Shown here piece by piece: positions 20,193 through 29,278 of a DNA stretch of 64,000 bases. Numbering within the stretch: position 1 is the first letter of the stretch; every line of letters begins with the position of its first letter. Source of the DNA: Bryobacter aggregatus MPL3 (GTDB taxonomy: Bacteria; Acidobacteriota; Terriglobia; Bryobacterales; Bryobacteraceae); assembly GCF_000702445.1 (NCBI RefSeq), contig NZ_JNIF01000003.1:62001-126000 (forward strand). Reading direction: 5' to 3'. The position numbers and the translations under genes are program-made. A model generated the notes under the pieces. It saw nothing but the letters and a program-made list of their open reading frames with translations, ran no database searches and had not been told where the DNA came from.

Positions 20193-21866
20193 TTAAACCT
20201 CCAATACAACCGGCACGATCATCGGCCGGCGTTTTGTCTCTCGATTGAGGAAGCGCTTGAGGTCATTCCGGATCTTCTCCTTCATGACGCCCCAGTCCTT
20301 GCGCTCTTCCGCGTTCGAAGCTTCAATCGTCTTGATCACCACCTGCTTGGCAAAGGGCAGCAGTTCGCTCGATTCCTCCAGCGAAACAAAGCCGCGGCTG
20401 ATCAATTCAGGCGGTCCCTGCATCTGGCCTGTTCCCTGATCGATGCCAATCACAATAATGACGAAACCATCTTCCGACAGATGCCGGCGATCGCGGATGA
20501 TCATGTCTTCGACCACATCGCCAAGCGATCCGGAATCAATACAGATACGCCCCGCGTTGATCTTCTCGCCCTTGCGCGCGCCGCGCTCATCGATCATCAG
20601 ACTCTCGCCGTCTTCGACGATAAAGGTCGATTCCAGGCCCTGGCCCACCAGATGGCTGGCCAACTGCGCATGGCGGATCAACTGTAAGTACTCGCCATGA
20701 ACCGGCATGAAATACTTCGGCCGCACCAGGTTCAGGATCAGCTTCAATTCTTCGCGATACCCATGGCCGGAGACATGGATCGGCGGCGATCCGCCGCCAT
20801 AGATGATCTCGGCGCCACGGCGGGCAAAGTGATTCATCAAGCGGCCAATCGGTTTCTCATTGCCCGGGATAATGCGGCTCGACAACACAACCGTATCGCC
20901 CTGCTTCACCGACAAGCTCTTGTGGTTATCAACGGCCACGCGGGACAGGCTCGACATCGGCTCGCCCTGCGTGCCAGAGACGACACAGCACAGCCGGTGC
21001 GCCGGCGTGTCCATGATGTCTTGCGGCCGTAGCAGGATGTTATCCGGAATGTGCAGCAACCCGAGTTCGTGCGACAACTCAGTCGTTGCCAGCATGCTCC
21101 GGCCCAGGAAGGCGACCTTGCGGTCATACTTCTTGGCGACATCCATGATTTGCTGCAGACGATGGATCGAACTGGAGAAGGTCGAAAAGATCAGCCGTTT
21201 GGTTGCCGTCGCAAAGATCTGTTCGAGGCGCGGACGAACCGCACGCTCCGATTCCGAATACCCCGTGCGCTCGACGTTCGTCGAATCGCTCATCAGCAGC
21301 AGGACACCGCGCTTGCCGTATTCGGCAAAAGCATGCAGGTCAAAATGCTCGTCATCGATCGGGGTCTGGTCGATCTTGAAGTCCGCCGTATGCAACACCA
21401 CGCCGAGCGGCGTCGTGATCGCCAGCGCGACAGTCGACGGAATCGAGTGGGTCACCCGGATGAAATGGATCTTGAACGGCCCGATCTCGAACTTGCCGCC
21501 CGCCTCCACTTCGCGCAGATCGGTCTGCTTGAGAAGGTGGTGCTCCTCAAGACGCCGCTCGGCCATCGCCAAGGTGAAGGGCGTGCCGTAAACCGGAATG
21601 TTGACCTGAGAAATGAGATAAGGTACGCCACCGATATGGTCTTCATGACCGTGGGTCAGAATCAGGGCTCGGACCTTCTCTCGATGGTCCTTAAGGTAGG
21701 AGAAATCGGGCGTGACGATGTCGACGCCGAGCAACTCGGAGTCGGGGAACATCATGCCAGCGTCTATGACGATAATGTCGTCTTCATAGCGGAGAGCCAT
21801 GGAGTTCATACCGAACTCGCCAAGGCCTCCGAGGGGGATAACTTGCAGTTTGCCTGTTGGCATCAA
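20193..21866 (-). CDS. rnj: Ribonuclease J
   Basis: 557 residues, normal for RNase J, a metallo-beta-lactamase/beta-CASP endo- and 5'-exoribonuclease in mRNA decay and rRNA maturation. Motif 2 THGHEDHIGG (residues about 71-80) and the early GLGEFGMNSMAL, later LLMSDSTNVERTG, the beta-CASP part with SGTQGEPMSSLSR and the C-terminal GSPPIHVSGHGYREELK and FMPVHGEYLQLIRHA are all in place. It is the upstream gene of a two-gene unit with the FAD oxidase; its last codons contain the oxidase's ribosome-binding site. Confidence 0.95.
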   Translation of the reverse strand: MMPTGKLQVIPLGGLGEFGMNSMALRYEDDIIVIDAGMMFPDSELLGVDIVTPDFSYLKDHREKVRALILTHGHEDHIGGVPYLISQVNIPVYGTPFTLAMAERRLEEHHLLKQTDLREVEAGGKFEIGPFKIHFIRVTHSIPSTVALAITTPLGVVLHTADFKIDQTPIDDEHFDLHAFAEYGKRGVLLLMSDSTNVERTGYSESERAVRPRLEQIFATATKRLIFSTFSSSIHRLQQIMDVAKKYDRKVAFLGRSMLATTELSHELGLLHIPDNILLRPQDIMDTPAHRLCCVVSGTQGEPMSSLSRVAVDNHKSLSVKQGDTVVLSSRIIPGNEKPIGRLMNHFARRGAEIIYGGGSPPIHVSGHGYREELKLILNLVRPKYFMPVHGEYLQLIRHAQLASHLVGQGLESTFIVEDGESLMIDERGARKGEKINAGRICIDSGSLGDVVEDMIIRDRRHLSEDGFVIIVIGIDQGTGQMQGPPELISRGFVSLEESSELLPFAKQVVIKTIEASNAEERKDWGVMKEKIRNDLKRFLNRETKRRPMIVPVVLEV

Positions 21867-21902
21867 TAATCAGCTTCCCCCTAAGGATAAACTGTCGGGT
21901 GC

Positions 21903-22579
21903 ATGAGAATTCTGCTGCTCTTTTCTTTCGCGCTTTCCCTCCTCGGCCAGCCCAAGGGTTACACGGCCCTGTTCGACGGCAAAACCCTGAATGGATGGGA
22001 GAGCCGCGGCGATGGAATCTGGAATGTCATCGACGGCGGCATCCTTGTCGGCCAGCGGGATGTCGATCCGAAAAGCATCGCCCCCGGCAAGCGCTTCACC
22101 ACCGAAAAGGAATACCTCACCTGGCTGAACACCCAGGCCTGGCTCTATACCAGGGATAGTTTTGAGAACTTCGACCTCCACGTCGAGTTCTGGACCAAGG
22201 AACACGGCAACAGCGGCATCAGCCTGCACGACCCCTCCCGCGCCGCCGGCGCCATCGCCCCCACCCCGGACTTCACTAAGACTCCGGCGCGCATCGCCTA
22301 CGAAATCCAGATCAACAACAACTACCCCGATCCCCACCCCACCGGCAGCATCTACAGCTTCATGGACGCGCCCAAGGATGCGCTCCGCGAGAACCAATGG
22401 AACAGCATGGACATCGCCGTCCGCCGCGATTCGATCACCGTCAAGCTGAACGGACGCGAAGTCGCCAAGACCGCCCCGACCCCAAGCGCGCCACCAGCGG
22501 CCCCATCGGCTTGCAATTGCATGACCAGTTCAGCATCATCCAGTTCAAGAACATCTGGATCCGGAGAATTTCGAACTAA
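21903..22579 (+). pseudogene. DUF1080 (3-keto-disaccharide hydrolase-like) protein, frameshifted near the 3' end
   Basis: A signal peptide (ILLLFSFALSLLGQ) is followed by a DUF1080 lectin-like domain: FDGKTLNGWESRGDGIWNVIDGGILVG, FENFDLHVEFWTKEHGNSGI. In the original frame the protein after AKTAP becomes a Ser/Ala-rich nonsense tail ending at 22604. One frame over, from 22478, the family's normal ending appears (DPKRATSGPIGLQLHDQFSI, then IQFKNIWIR) with a TAA at 22577-22579. A single-base loss within 22473-22477 explains this. It is either a real mutation or a sequencing error; coordinates given are for the restored gene. Confidence 0.8.
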
Positions 22580-22615
22580 GGGCTTGCTAGCATGGCCTGA
22601 GTAGGCCATCGCACC

Positions 22616-23896
22616 ATGAAGTCCAACGCATTCCTCGTATTTCTCGCCGTCTCGCTCTCCGCCGAAACCCACAAGATGGACATGAAGTCCGCGCTCCAGC
22701 GCGCGCTCCAGCAGTCCCCCGAAGTGATTCTCAGCCGCATCGACGAGGCGAACTCACAGCAAAGCGTCCAGATCGCCCGCGACCCGTTCTTCCCGAAAGT
22801 AATCCTCGGCAGTGGCCTCGCGTACACGAACGGCTTCCCGATGAGCATCGAGGGCAGCGCCCCGTCCATCGTCCAGATCAAAGCCATCCAGAGCCTGATC
22901 AACCGGCCGCAGAGCTATTTGCTGGCCAAGGCAAAGGTCGATGCCAAGAGCGCGCAGCAGCTCGTGCAGATGAAACGGGATGAGGTTCTCGAAAAGACGG
23001 CCAAGCTCTACCTCGACGCCGACCGCGCCGCCCGCAACCTCAAGATCATCAGCGGGCAGATTGAGAATATGGAGAACGTCCTCGCCAGCGTCACCGCGCG
23101 CCGCGACGAAGGCCGCGCGCTCGCAATCGAGGTCCAACGCGCCGACATCAATCTCAAACGGTCGCGCCAGCGCCAGCGCGTGCTGGCCACGGAACTGAAA
23201 CAGACCGAACACGCCCTTGCCTATGTGCTCGGCTACGACGCGCAGGATTCCGTCGAAGCCAATTCGCAAGTGGCGATGGACATGTCTCTCGCCCCGGAAC
23301 CGGACATCGCGGTTCGAGAAGCGCTCGAGAACAGCCGCGAGTTGAAGAAGCTGCAGAGCGATCTGCAGGCCAAAAATCTGGAAGTGCAGTCCAACAAGGC
23401 GGCATGGCTCCCCCAGATGGATCTCGTGGCGCAGTACGGCCTGTTTTCAAGGTTCAACAACTACGACGTCTACTTCAAACACTTCCAGCAGAACAACACC
23501 CAGCTCGGCGTCAGCTTCAAGTTCCCGCTCATCCCCGGCACCGCGCCACGCGCCCAGGCCCAGCAGGCATTGAACGAGGTATCGCGGCTACGCCTCCAGG
23601 TGGCCAATGTCCGCAACCGCATTGAAATCGATACCCGTAAGCTCTTCGACGACCTCCAACTCCAACGCGAAGGCCGCGAACTGGCGAAGCTCGATCTCGA
23701 TGTCGCCCGTGAACAGATCAACATCTACCTCGTCCAACTCGAAGAAGGCAAAGCCAGCCGCCGCCAGGTGGAGGAGTCTCGCTTTCTGGAAGCAGAGAAA
23801 TGGCTGGCCTACTGGGATGCCCAATATCTCTACGATCGGGCTCGTGTTTCCCTGCTCGCCGCCACCGGCGGGCTCATGACCCTTGCTGCAAACTAA
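22616..23896 (+). CDS. TolC-family outer membrane efflux protein
   Basis: 426 residues with a short signal sequence (FLVFLAVSLSAETH). The two-fold repeat of long helices and short strands typical of TolC is seen: MKSALQRALQQSPEVILSRID, VEVQRADINLKRSRQRQRVL, and in the second half VSRLRLQVANVRNRIEIDTRKLFDDLQLQ. TolC proteins form outer-membrane/periplasmic tunnels for exporters. No RND or ABC pump and no membrane-fusion protein is next to it; instead a lipoprotein, a flavoprotein and hemL follow on the same strand. Confidence 0.87.
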   Translation: MKSNAFLVFLAVSLSAETHKMDMKSALQRALQQSPEVILSRIDEANSQQSVQIARDPFFPKVILGSGLAYTNGFPMSIEGSAPSIVQIKAIQSLINRPQSYLLAKAKVDAKSAQQLVQMKRDEVLEKTAKLYLDADRAARNLKIISGQIENMENVLASVTARRDEGRALAIEVQRADINLKRSRQRQRVLATELKQTEHALAYVLGYDAQDSVEANSQVAMDMSLAPEPDIAVREALENSRELKKLQSDLQAKNLEVQSNKAAWLPQMDLVAQYGLFSRFNNYDVYFKHFQQNNTQLGVSFKFPLIPGTAPRAQAQQALNEVSRLRLQVANVRNRIEIDTRKLFDDLQLQREGRELAKLDLDVAREQINIYLVQLEEGKASRRQVEESRFLEAEKWLAYWDAQYLYDRARVSLLAATGGLMTLAAN

Positions 23897-23922
23897 AGAA
23901 AACTTGAGCTGCCACCCTCCGA

Positions 23923-24306
23923 ATGTATAATTCCTTTGTGCGATTCGCTTTTCGACTCACTGCCCTGCTCTGCCTTTGCGTGTTCACGCTTTTGACACAG
24001 AGCTGTGCGAAGGACATCAACAATAAAGAAGCTGTAAAAGAGGCAGTGCTGAAACGTCTCGAAAGCGTCAGCGGATTGAACCTCGCCAATATGGATGTCG
24101 ACATCACGAGTGTCAGCTTCAGCGGCAATAGCGCCGATGCGAAGGTAGCCTTCAAGGCAAAGGGTTCCGGCGAAGCCATGTTGAACATGAGCTACAAGCT
24201 CGAACGCAAGGGCGACCTCTGGGAAGTGAAATCCTCCAGTGGCGGCATGGGCGGAGCCTCCCAACTGCCGGCAGGCCATCCTCCCGCTGCAGGCGGACAG
24301 AAGTGA
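23923..24306 (+). CDS. Small lipoprotein of unknown function
   Basis: 127 residues. The signal peptide LTALLCLCVFTLLTQSC ends in a lipobox (LTQSC), so the mature protein would begin at Cys 28 and be lipid-anchored. The mature part has an alternating beta/alpha pattern (VDITSVSFSGNSADAKVAF, MLNMSYKLERKGDLWEVKSS) resembling small SnoaL/NTF2-like or cystatin-like folds, and a Gly/Pro tail. No family recognised. Its stop overlaps the GTG start of the flavoprotein gene by 4 bases. Confidence 0.7.
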   Translation: MYNSFVRFAFRLTALLCLCVFTLLTQSCAKDINNKEAVKEAVLKRLESVSGLNLANMDVDITSVSFSGNSADAKVAFKAKGSGEAMLNMSYKLERKGDLWEVKSSSGGMGGASQLPAGHPPAAGGQK

Positions 24307-25502
24307 AGAAAGTCGCCGTATTGGGTGGCGGCCCTGCCGGTGCGCAAGCAGCGGAAATGCTTTCTGCGGCCGGGGTCAATACGATCCTGATCGACGAGAA
24401 ACTGGCTTGGGAAAAACCCTGCGGCGGCGGCATCACCTATAAGGCTTACGAAAAGTACCCTTATCTGTTTGAGAACGAGACGGCCAAAAAGGTCGTCACT
24501 GAAACCTACATTGGGGCGCACAAATCCCCCAGCATCAAGATGAATCTGAACCAGCCGATCCTCATCTATTCGCGGCTGGAGTTGAACAAGTTACTGCTCG
24601 AACGCGCAGACCGCGCCGGTGCGCAGATCGAACAAGAACGGGTCACCGCTATCGAGGAACGTGAGAAGGGCTGGAGTCTGAAGACTCGCTCAGGCTCGAT
24701 TGAAGCCGATTACGTCATCGTCGCCACCGGCGCGCGCAATCCATTGCGCGATGTCGGCACCCAATGGACGCCGGACGATACGATGGTCGCCCTCGGCTAC
24801 TACATCCCCACCACGCAGCCCCATATCGACATCCAGTTTCTCGATCGTCTCGAAGGCTATATCTGGGTGTTCCCCCGCCAGGGCCATCTCTCGGCAGGCA
24901 TTTGCGGACGGGGAGAAACGGCGCACCAACTGCGTGCCCGCCTCGAACGCTATCTCGACGAAAAGGGAATCAACTGGAAGCAGGGCCAACTCTACGCCCA
25001 CATGCTTCCCTCGCTGTCGCGCGCCCACTGGCGCAACAACCGCGTGGCCGGAAAGCGTTGGATGGCCGTCGGCGACGCAGCCGGCTTTGTCGACCCGATC
25101 ACCGGCGAAGGCATCTACTACGCGATCCGTTCCGGCGACCTCGCCAGCCAGGTGGTCTGCGCGGCCACGTTTGATCCCGTTACCGCAGGAGCCGCCTACC
25201 GGTCGCGCATCGAAGAAGACTTCATGCACGACCTCGAGTTTGGCGCCAGCTTCGCGCAGAAGCTCTACTTAGGCCGCTTCTTCTTCAAGAGCATCCCCGA
25301 TTGCATCGTGCAGTACATGCAGCGCAGTCCGAAGCTCTATGAGTTGATGCAGGACATCTTCTCCGGCACGCAGGACTATCTGAGCCTGCGCAACCGTCTC
25401 TTCCGCAATCTGAATGGCACGGTCAATGAGGCCGTCGTCAACTTTATCTTCCAACGCATCATTCCGGAGCCGCCGGTGGGCGCTCGAGTTCCAGCCCGTT
25501 AG
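24303..25502 (+). CDS. Geranylgeranyl reductase family FAD-dependent oxidoreductase
   Basis: 399 residues from GTG 24303, coupled to the lipoprotein gene by a 4-base overlap. N-terminal FAD-binding [21 protein letters not shown], then [15 protein letters not shown], a signature of geranylgeranyl/digeranylgeranyl reductases (ChlP type); [12 protein letters not shown] and the C-terminal FAD motif [23 protein letters not shown] follow. Family members reduce isoprenoid double bonds in quinones, lipids or chlorophyll side chains. In a non-phototrophic context the substrate is probably a prenyl lipid or quinone. Confidence 0.85.
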   Translation: MKKVAVLGGGPAGAQAAEMLSAAGVNTILIDEKLAWEKPCGGGITYKAYEKYPYLFENETAKKVVTETYIGAHKSPSIKMNLNQPILIYSRLELNKLLLERADRAGAQIEQERVTAIEEREKGWSLKTRSGSIEADYVIVATGARNPLRDVGTQWTPDDTMVALGYYIPTTQPHIDIQFLDRLEGYIWVFPRQGHLSAGICGRGETAHQLRARLERYLDEKGINWKQGQLYAHMLPSLSRAHWRNNRVAGKRWMAVGDAAGFVDPITGEGIYYAIRSGDLASQVVCAATFDPVTAGAAYRSRIEEDFMHDLEFGASFAQKLYLGRFFFKSIPDCIVQYMQRSPKLYELMQDIFSGTQDYLSLRNRLFRNLNGTVNEAVVNFIFQRIIPEPPVGARVPAR

Positions 25503-25504
25503 CC

Positions 25505-26764
25505 ATGAATAAATCCCGTTCCACAAGCCTGCTCGAACGAGCAAGGCAGATCATCCCTGGTGGCGTCAATTCGCCGGTCCGCGCCTTCCGCAGTGTCGGC
25601 GGCGGGCCCCTCTTTATCAAGCGCGGCGACGGCTGCCGCATGACGGACGAAGACGGCAACTCCTTCATCGACTATGTCGGCAGTTGGGGGCCACTGATCC
25701 TCGGACACAAGCCGAAGTGTGTCATCGAAGCGCTCGAAGCGGTGCTCGAGATCGGCACCAGCTTTGGCGCGCCAACCGAGCGGGAAATCGTACTCGCCGA
25801 AGCGATTCGCGATGCAGTGCCGTCGATGGAGATGCTCCGCCTGGTCAACAGCGGCACTGAGGCGACAATGAGCGCCCTGCGTGTCGCGCGTGGCTTCACC
25901 GGCCGCGACCTCTGCATCAAGTTCGAGGGTTGCTACCACGGCCACGTCGATTCCCTGCTCGTCAAAGCAGGCTCGGGTCTGGCCACCTTTGGCCTCAGCG
26001 ATAGCGCTGGCGTCCCCGCCGCCTTCGCCGCCACCACCATCTCTGTCCCCTTCAACAACCTCGCCGCTGTCGAGCAGGCTTTTGACAATTACGACGGCCA
26101 GATCGCCTCGATCATTGTCGAGCCCGTGGCTGGCAACATGGGTTGCATCCCACCCGCGCCCGGCTTTCTCGAAGGGCTACGCACACTGTGCACCCGTCAC
26201 GGCGCTCTGCTGATTTTCGATGAAGTCATGACTGGCTTCCGGGTTGCCTATGGCGGTGCGCAAGCCCGCTTTGGCGTCAAGCCCGACCTCACCGCGCTCG
26301 GCAAAATCATCGGCGGTGGTCTGCCGATTGCCGCCTACGGTGGCCGCGCCGATGTGATGAGTCATGTCTCGCCCACCGGCCCCATCTACCAGGCCGGAAC
26401 CTTATCGGGCAACCCGCTCGCCGTCTCGGCTGGCATCGCGATGCTGCAATACCTGAAGGCGCATCCGGAAGTGTATACGACAATCGAAGAGCGCACAGCG
26501 GCTCTCTGCGCCGATCCGCTCCCGGGAGTAACGGTCAACCGCGTTGGGTCGATGTTCACCTTCTTCTTTACGAACGAGCCGGTCTTTGACTACGACTCGG
26601 CAAAGAAGAGCAACACTGTTCGTTTTGGCCAATTCTTCCATCACATGCTCGAACGCGGTGTCTATCTGGCGCCTTCGCAGTTTGAAGCGGGCTTTGTCGG
26701 CTACGCTCACTCGGCGGAAGACATCGAAGCCACCAAGCAGGCTGCCGCTCAGTTCAGCGCGTAG
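25505..26764 (+). CDS. hemL: Glutamate-1-semialdehyde 2,1-aminomutase
   Basis: 419 residues. It makes 5-aminolevulinate from glutamate-1-semialdehyde in the C5 route to haem. Motifs: [73 protein letters not shown], and PLP-lysine block [16 protein letters not shown] with Lys 267. The N-terminal [19 protein letters not shown] is also standard. The start follows the flavoprotein stop by 2 bases, so it is in the same operon. The 3' end overlaps the convergent amidohydrolase gene by 16 bases. Confidence 0.95.
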   Translation: MNKSRSTSLLERARQIIPGGVNSPVRAFRSVGGGPLFIKRGDGCRMTDEDGNSFIDYVGSWGPLILGHKPKCVIEALEAVLEIGTSFGAPTEREIVLAEAIRDAVPSMEMLRLVNSGTEATMSALRVARGFTGRDLCIKFEGCYHGHVDSLLVKAGSGLATFGLSDSAGVPAAFAATTISVPFNNLAAVEQAFDNYDGQIASIIVEPVAGNMGCIPPAPGFLEGLRTLCTRHGALLIFDEVMTGFRVAYGGAQARFGVKPDLTALGKIIGGGLPIAAYGGRADVMSHVSPTGPIYQAGTLSGNPLAVSAGIAMLQYLKAHPEVYTTIEERTAALCADPLPGVTVNRVGSMFTFFFTNEPVFDYDSAKKSNTVRFGQFFHHMLERGVYLAPSQFEAGFVGYAHSAEDIEATKQAAAQFSA

Positions 26765-28368
26765 ACCCGCTTGCCGCCGACATAGGTCGCACGGATCTTG
26801 GTGCCAAGGACATCCTTCGGGGCAATCGTCATGATGTCGCGGTCGAGGATGAGGAAGTCTGCCAGCTTTCCAACCGTGATCGAACCCTTCTGATTCTCCT
26901 CAAAAGCAGCCCGGGCGGGCGTCAGCGTAAAGCTCTCTAAAGCTTCGGCCCGGGTGAGCGCCTCCTCGGGAATCCAGCCGCCCTTCGGTTCTCCATTGTG
27001 ATCCTGGCGAGTGAAGGTGGCATAGAAGCCCCAAAGCGGATTCGGGTCTTCCACCGGGAAATCGCTGCCGTTCGCAATCTTGATGCCCATCTTCAAAAAA
27101 CGCCTCCAGGCATAGGCTCCGGCCATACGATCTGGGCCCAAACGCTGTGCGGCCCAGCGCATGTCACTCGTAGCATGCGTCGCCTGCATCGAAGGAATGA
27201 TGTCGAAGTCCTTGAAGCGTTGGAAGTCCGGCAGCGAGATCACCTGCGCATGCTCGACGCGGAAACGGCGGTCATTCTTACCCGCTAAGACCTTCGCATA
27301 GCTGTCCAGTACAATGCGGTTCGCGCGGTCGCCAATGGCGTGCGTGCAAACTTGAAACTGCTTCGCGGCCACTTCGGCAATCTGGTCTTCGAGGGTCTCT
27401 TGGGTGGTGACCAGTAGTCCGTTCGTCGATTTGTCGTCGGAATAAGGCTGCCACAAAGCCGCGCCGCGCGAGCCGAGCGCGCCGTCCGCATAGAGCTTCA
27501 CGCTACGGACGGTCAGGTGATCGCCAATCTCAGGGCCGCTCTTTGCGTACTCCTGCCAAAGGCTGCCCGTGCCGCCGATCATGGCGTAGACACGTAAGGG
27601 GAGAGCATTCTCGCGGATCAGTTCGCGGTAGGCATCGCGCTCCGGCGTGCCGATGCCTGCGTCATGAACGCTGGTGAGCCCGAGTTTCACGCTGGCTTCA
27701 GCAGCCAGCTTCAGCCGGCGCTTTACCTGTTCGAAACTGAGATCTGGAATCTTGCGAGTGACCAGGCCTTGCGCCGCGTCGACAAAGACTCCGGTCGGGT
27801 TGCCGTCTTTGTCGCGGACAATTTGGCCTCCTGGAGGATCTGGCGTCGCCTTACTGACGCCAGCCAGTTCGAGCGCGCGGCGGTTTGCCCAACCGGCATG
27901 CCCATCGACGCGGGTGAGATAGACCGGGCGGTCGTTGACCACTTTACTGATGTCGTCCGCGTTGGGAAACTCCCCGCCCCAGTTTGTCTGGTCCCAATTG
28001 CGGCCGCGCACCCATTCCCCGGCAGGCAGTTTCGCCGCAGCCTGCTTCACTTGTTGCGCGACTTCTTCCTTTGTTTTGGTAAAGCGCATGTCGAAGGTTT
28101 CGAGCAAATCGCCGAGCCCGCGAAGGTGGACGTGAGCATCGATCAAGCCGGGGATGATCGCGGCGCCATGGGCATCGATGCGCTGTGTTTTCGGGCCGAT
28201 ATGCTTCTTCATGTCTCCGCCAACAGCGAGGAATTTCCCGTCCTTGATGGCAAGACTCTTCGCGCCAGGCTTCGTCTGATCTACTGTGTAGACGGTGGCA
28301 TTTTCGATCACAAGATCAGCTACCTGACCGAATGCCGAAAAGGCGACGAGGACTAGAATAAGAAACAT
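26749..28368 (-). CDS. Secreted YtcJ-type amidohydrolase
   Basis: 539 residues from ATG 28366-28368, which gives a signal peptide ([15 protein letters not shown]); the frame continues upstream but that stretch is antisense to the divergent gene. Amidohydro_3 features: [33 protein letters not shown] with the metal-binding Hx[37 protein letters not shown] and [20 protein letters not shown]. Such enzymes hydrolyse amides or imides; the substrate is not predictable. The start codon overlaps head-to-head with the start of the plus-strand gene. Confidence 0.85.
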   Translation of the reverse strand: MFLILVLVAFSAFGQVADLVIENATVYTVDQTKPGAKSLAIKDGKFLAVGGDMKKHIGPKTQRIDAHGAAIIPGLIDAHVHLRGLGDLLETFDMRFTKTKEEVAQQVKQAAAKLPAGEWVRGRNWDQTNWGGEFPNADDISKVVNDRPVYLTRVDGHAGWANRRALELAGVSKATPDPPGGQIVRDKDGNPTGVFVDAAQGLVTRKIPDLSFEQVKRRLKLAAEASVKLGLTSVHDAGIGTPERDAYRELIRENALPLRVYAMIGGTGSLWQEYAKSGPEIGDHLTVRSVKLYADGALGSRGAALWQPYSDDKSTNGLLVTTQETLEDQIAEVAAKQFQVCTHAIGDRANRIVLDSYAKVLAGKNDRRFRVEHAQVISLPDFQRFKDFDIIPSMQATHATSDMRWAAQRLGPDRMAGAYAWRRFLKMGIKIANGSDFPVEDPNPLWGFYATFTRQDHNGEPKGGWIPEEALTRAEALESFTLTPARAAFEENQKGSITVGKLADFLILDRDIMTIAPKDVLGTKIRATYVGGKRVYALN

Positions 28369-29278
28369 GGAACACAGTATGCCACAGCCCCAAAAATGGA
28401 AAGGAGCTGTGGCCTGGACGGGTGCGGTGCTCGCGGCAGCCCTGTTTTTATTGGCTGGAATCTGGAAAATGACCGATCCGATCGAGGCCGGAGCACGCCT
28501 TGCACAGGCCCGCGTCCCAGGAATGTTGAGTGAGTTTGCCGCCGTCTCTTTTGGCATCGCCGAGACCTTTGCCGCCATCCTGATCCTGATCCCGCGCTAT
28601 CGCAAACTCGGCGCTTATCTGATCGGTTTGATGCTGGTCGCCTTCATGATCTGGGTCGGCTACTTCTATCAGGAGTTGCAGGGCAAGGAGTGCAGTTGCT
28701 TCCCCTGGATCAAGCGGGCGGTGGGTCCTGGTTTCTTCATCGGCGACGGCATCATGCTGGCAGGCGCGGTAGCGGCCGGGTGGTGGGCGCGGTGGAATAC
28801 AGAGTGGAAGCTGCCTGCGGTGCTGCTGGTGGCGCTGAGTGTGTTTGGGGTATCGAGCTATGTCTATGCTCTGAGCAAACAGAGCGGCGCGGTTGCGCCC
28901 GAGAGCGTCCAGATGGTGAATGGCGAGACGCACAATCTGCGCGAAGGCCGGCAGGCAATCTACTTCTTCGATCCGCAGTGCATGCACTGCTTCCATGCGG
29001 CGCAGGCCATGTCGAAGCTCGATTTTAATGGGACGAAAGTGCTGGCCGTCCCAACGGAAGTGAAGCAGTTTGCCGGACAGTTTCTAACCGACACCAAGTT
29101 CAGCGTCGCCCAGATCTCCAATGATACGGACAAGTTGAAGAAGGCTTTCCCGTTTGGCGATCCGCCGTTCCTGGTGCTGCTTGAGAACGGCCGGCAGAAG
29201 GCGGCGATCAATCAATTTGACGAACCGGCGTTCCCCAAGCGGATCATCGACCTGGGGTTCGCTACAGTGAAAGAATGA
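28367..29278 (+). CDS. DoxX/MauE-type membrane protein fused to a thioredoxin-like domain
   Basis: 303 residues; ATG 28379 is a possible shorter start. Residues 15-165 hold four hydrophobic helices resembling MauE/DoxX-like proteins (AVLAAALFLLAGIWKMTDP, LGAYLIGLMLVAFMIWVGYFY) with the motif GKECSCFPW between helices 3 and 4. A further helix precedes a periplasmic thioredoxin-like domain with CxxC in FFDPQCMHCFHA. The arrangement suggests disulfide or redox-partner transfer across the inner membrane. It is followed with a 4-base overlap by an aminotransferase gene. Confidence 0.75.
   Translation: MEHSMPQPQKWKGAVAWTGAVLAAALFLLAGIWKMTDPIEAGARLAQARVPGMLSEFAAVSFGIAETFAAILILIPRYRKLGAYLIGLMLVAFMIWVGYFYQELQGKECSCFPWIKRAVGPGFFIGDGIMLAGAVAAGWWARWNTEWKLPAVLLVALSVFGVSSYVYALSKQSGAVAPESVQMVNGETHNLREGRQAIYFFDPQCMHCFHAAQAMSKLDFNGTKVLAVPTEVKQFAGQFLTDTKFSVAQISNDTDKLKKAFPFGDPPFLVLLENGRQKAAINQFDEPAFPKRIIDLGFATVKE

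Noticed and set aside
28369-28578. N-terminal extension of the amidohydrolase
   Set aside because: It is antisense to the DoxX/thioredoxin gene and precedes a clear signal peptide.
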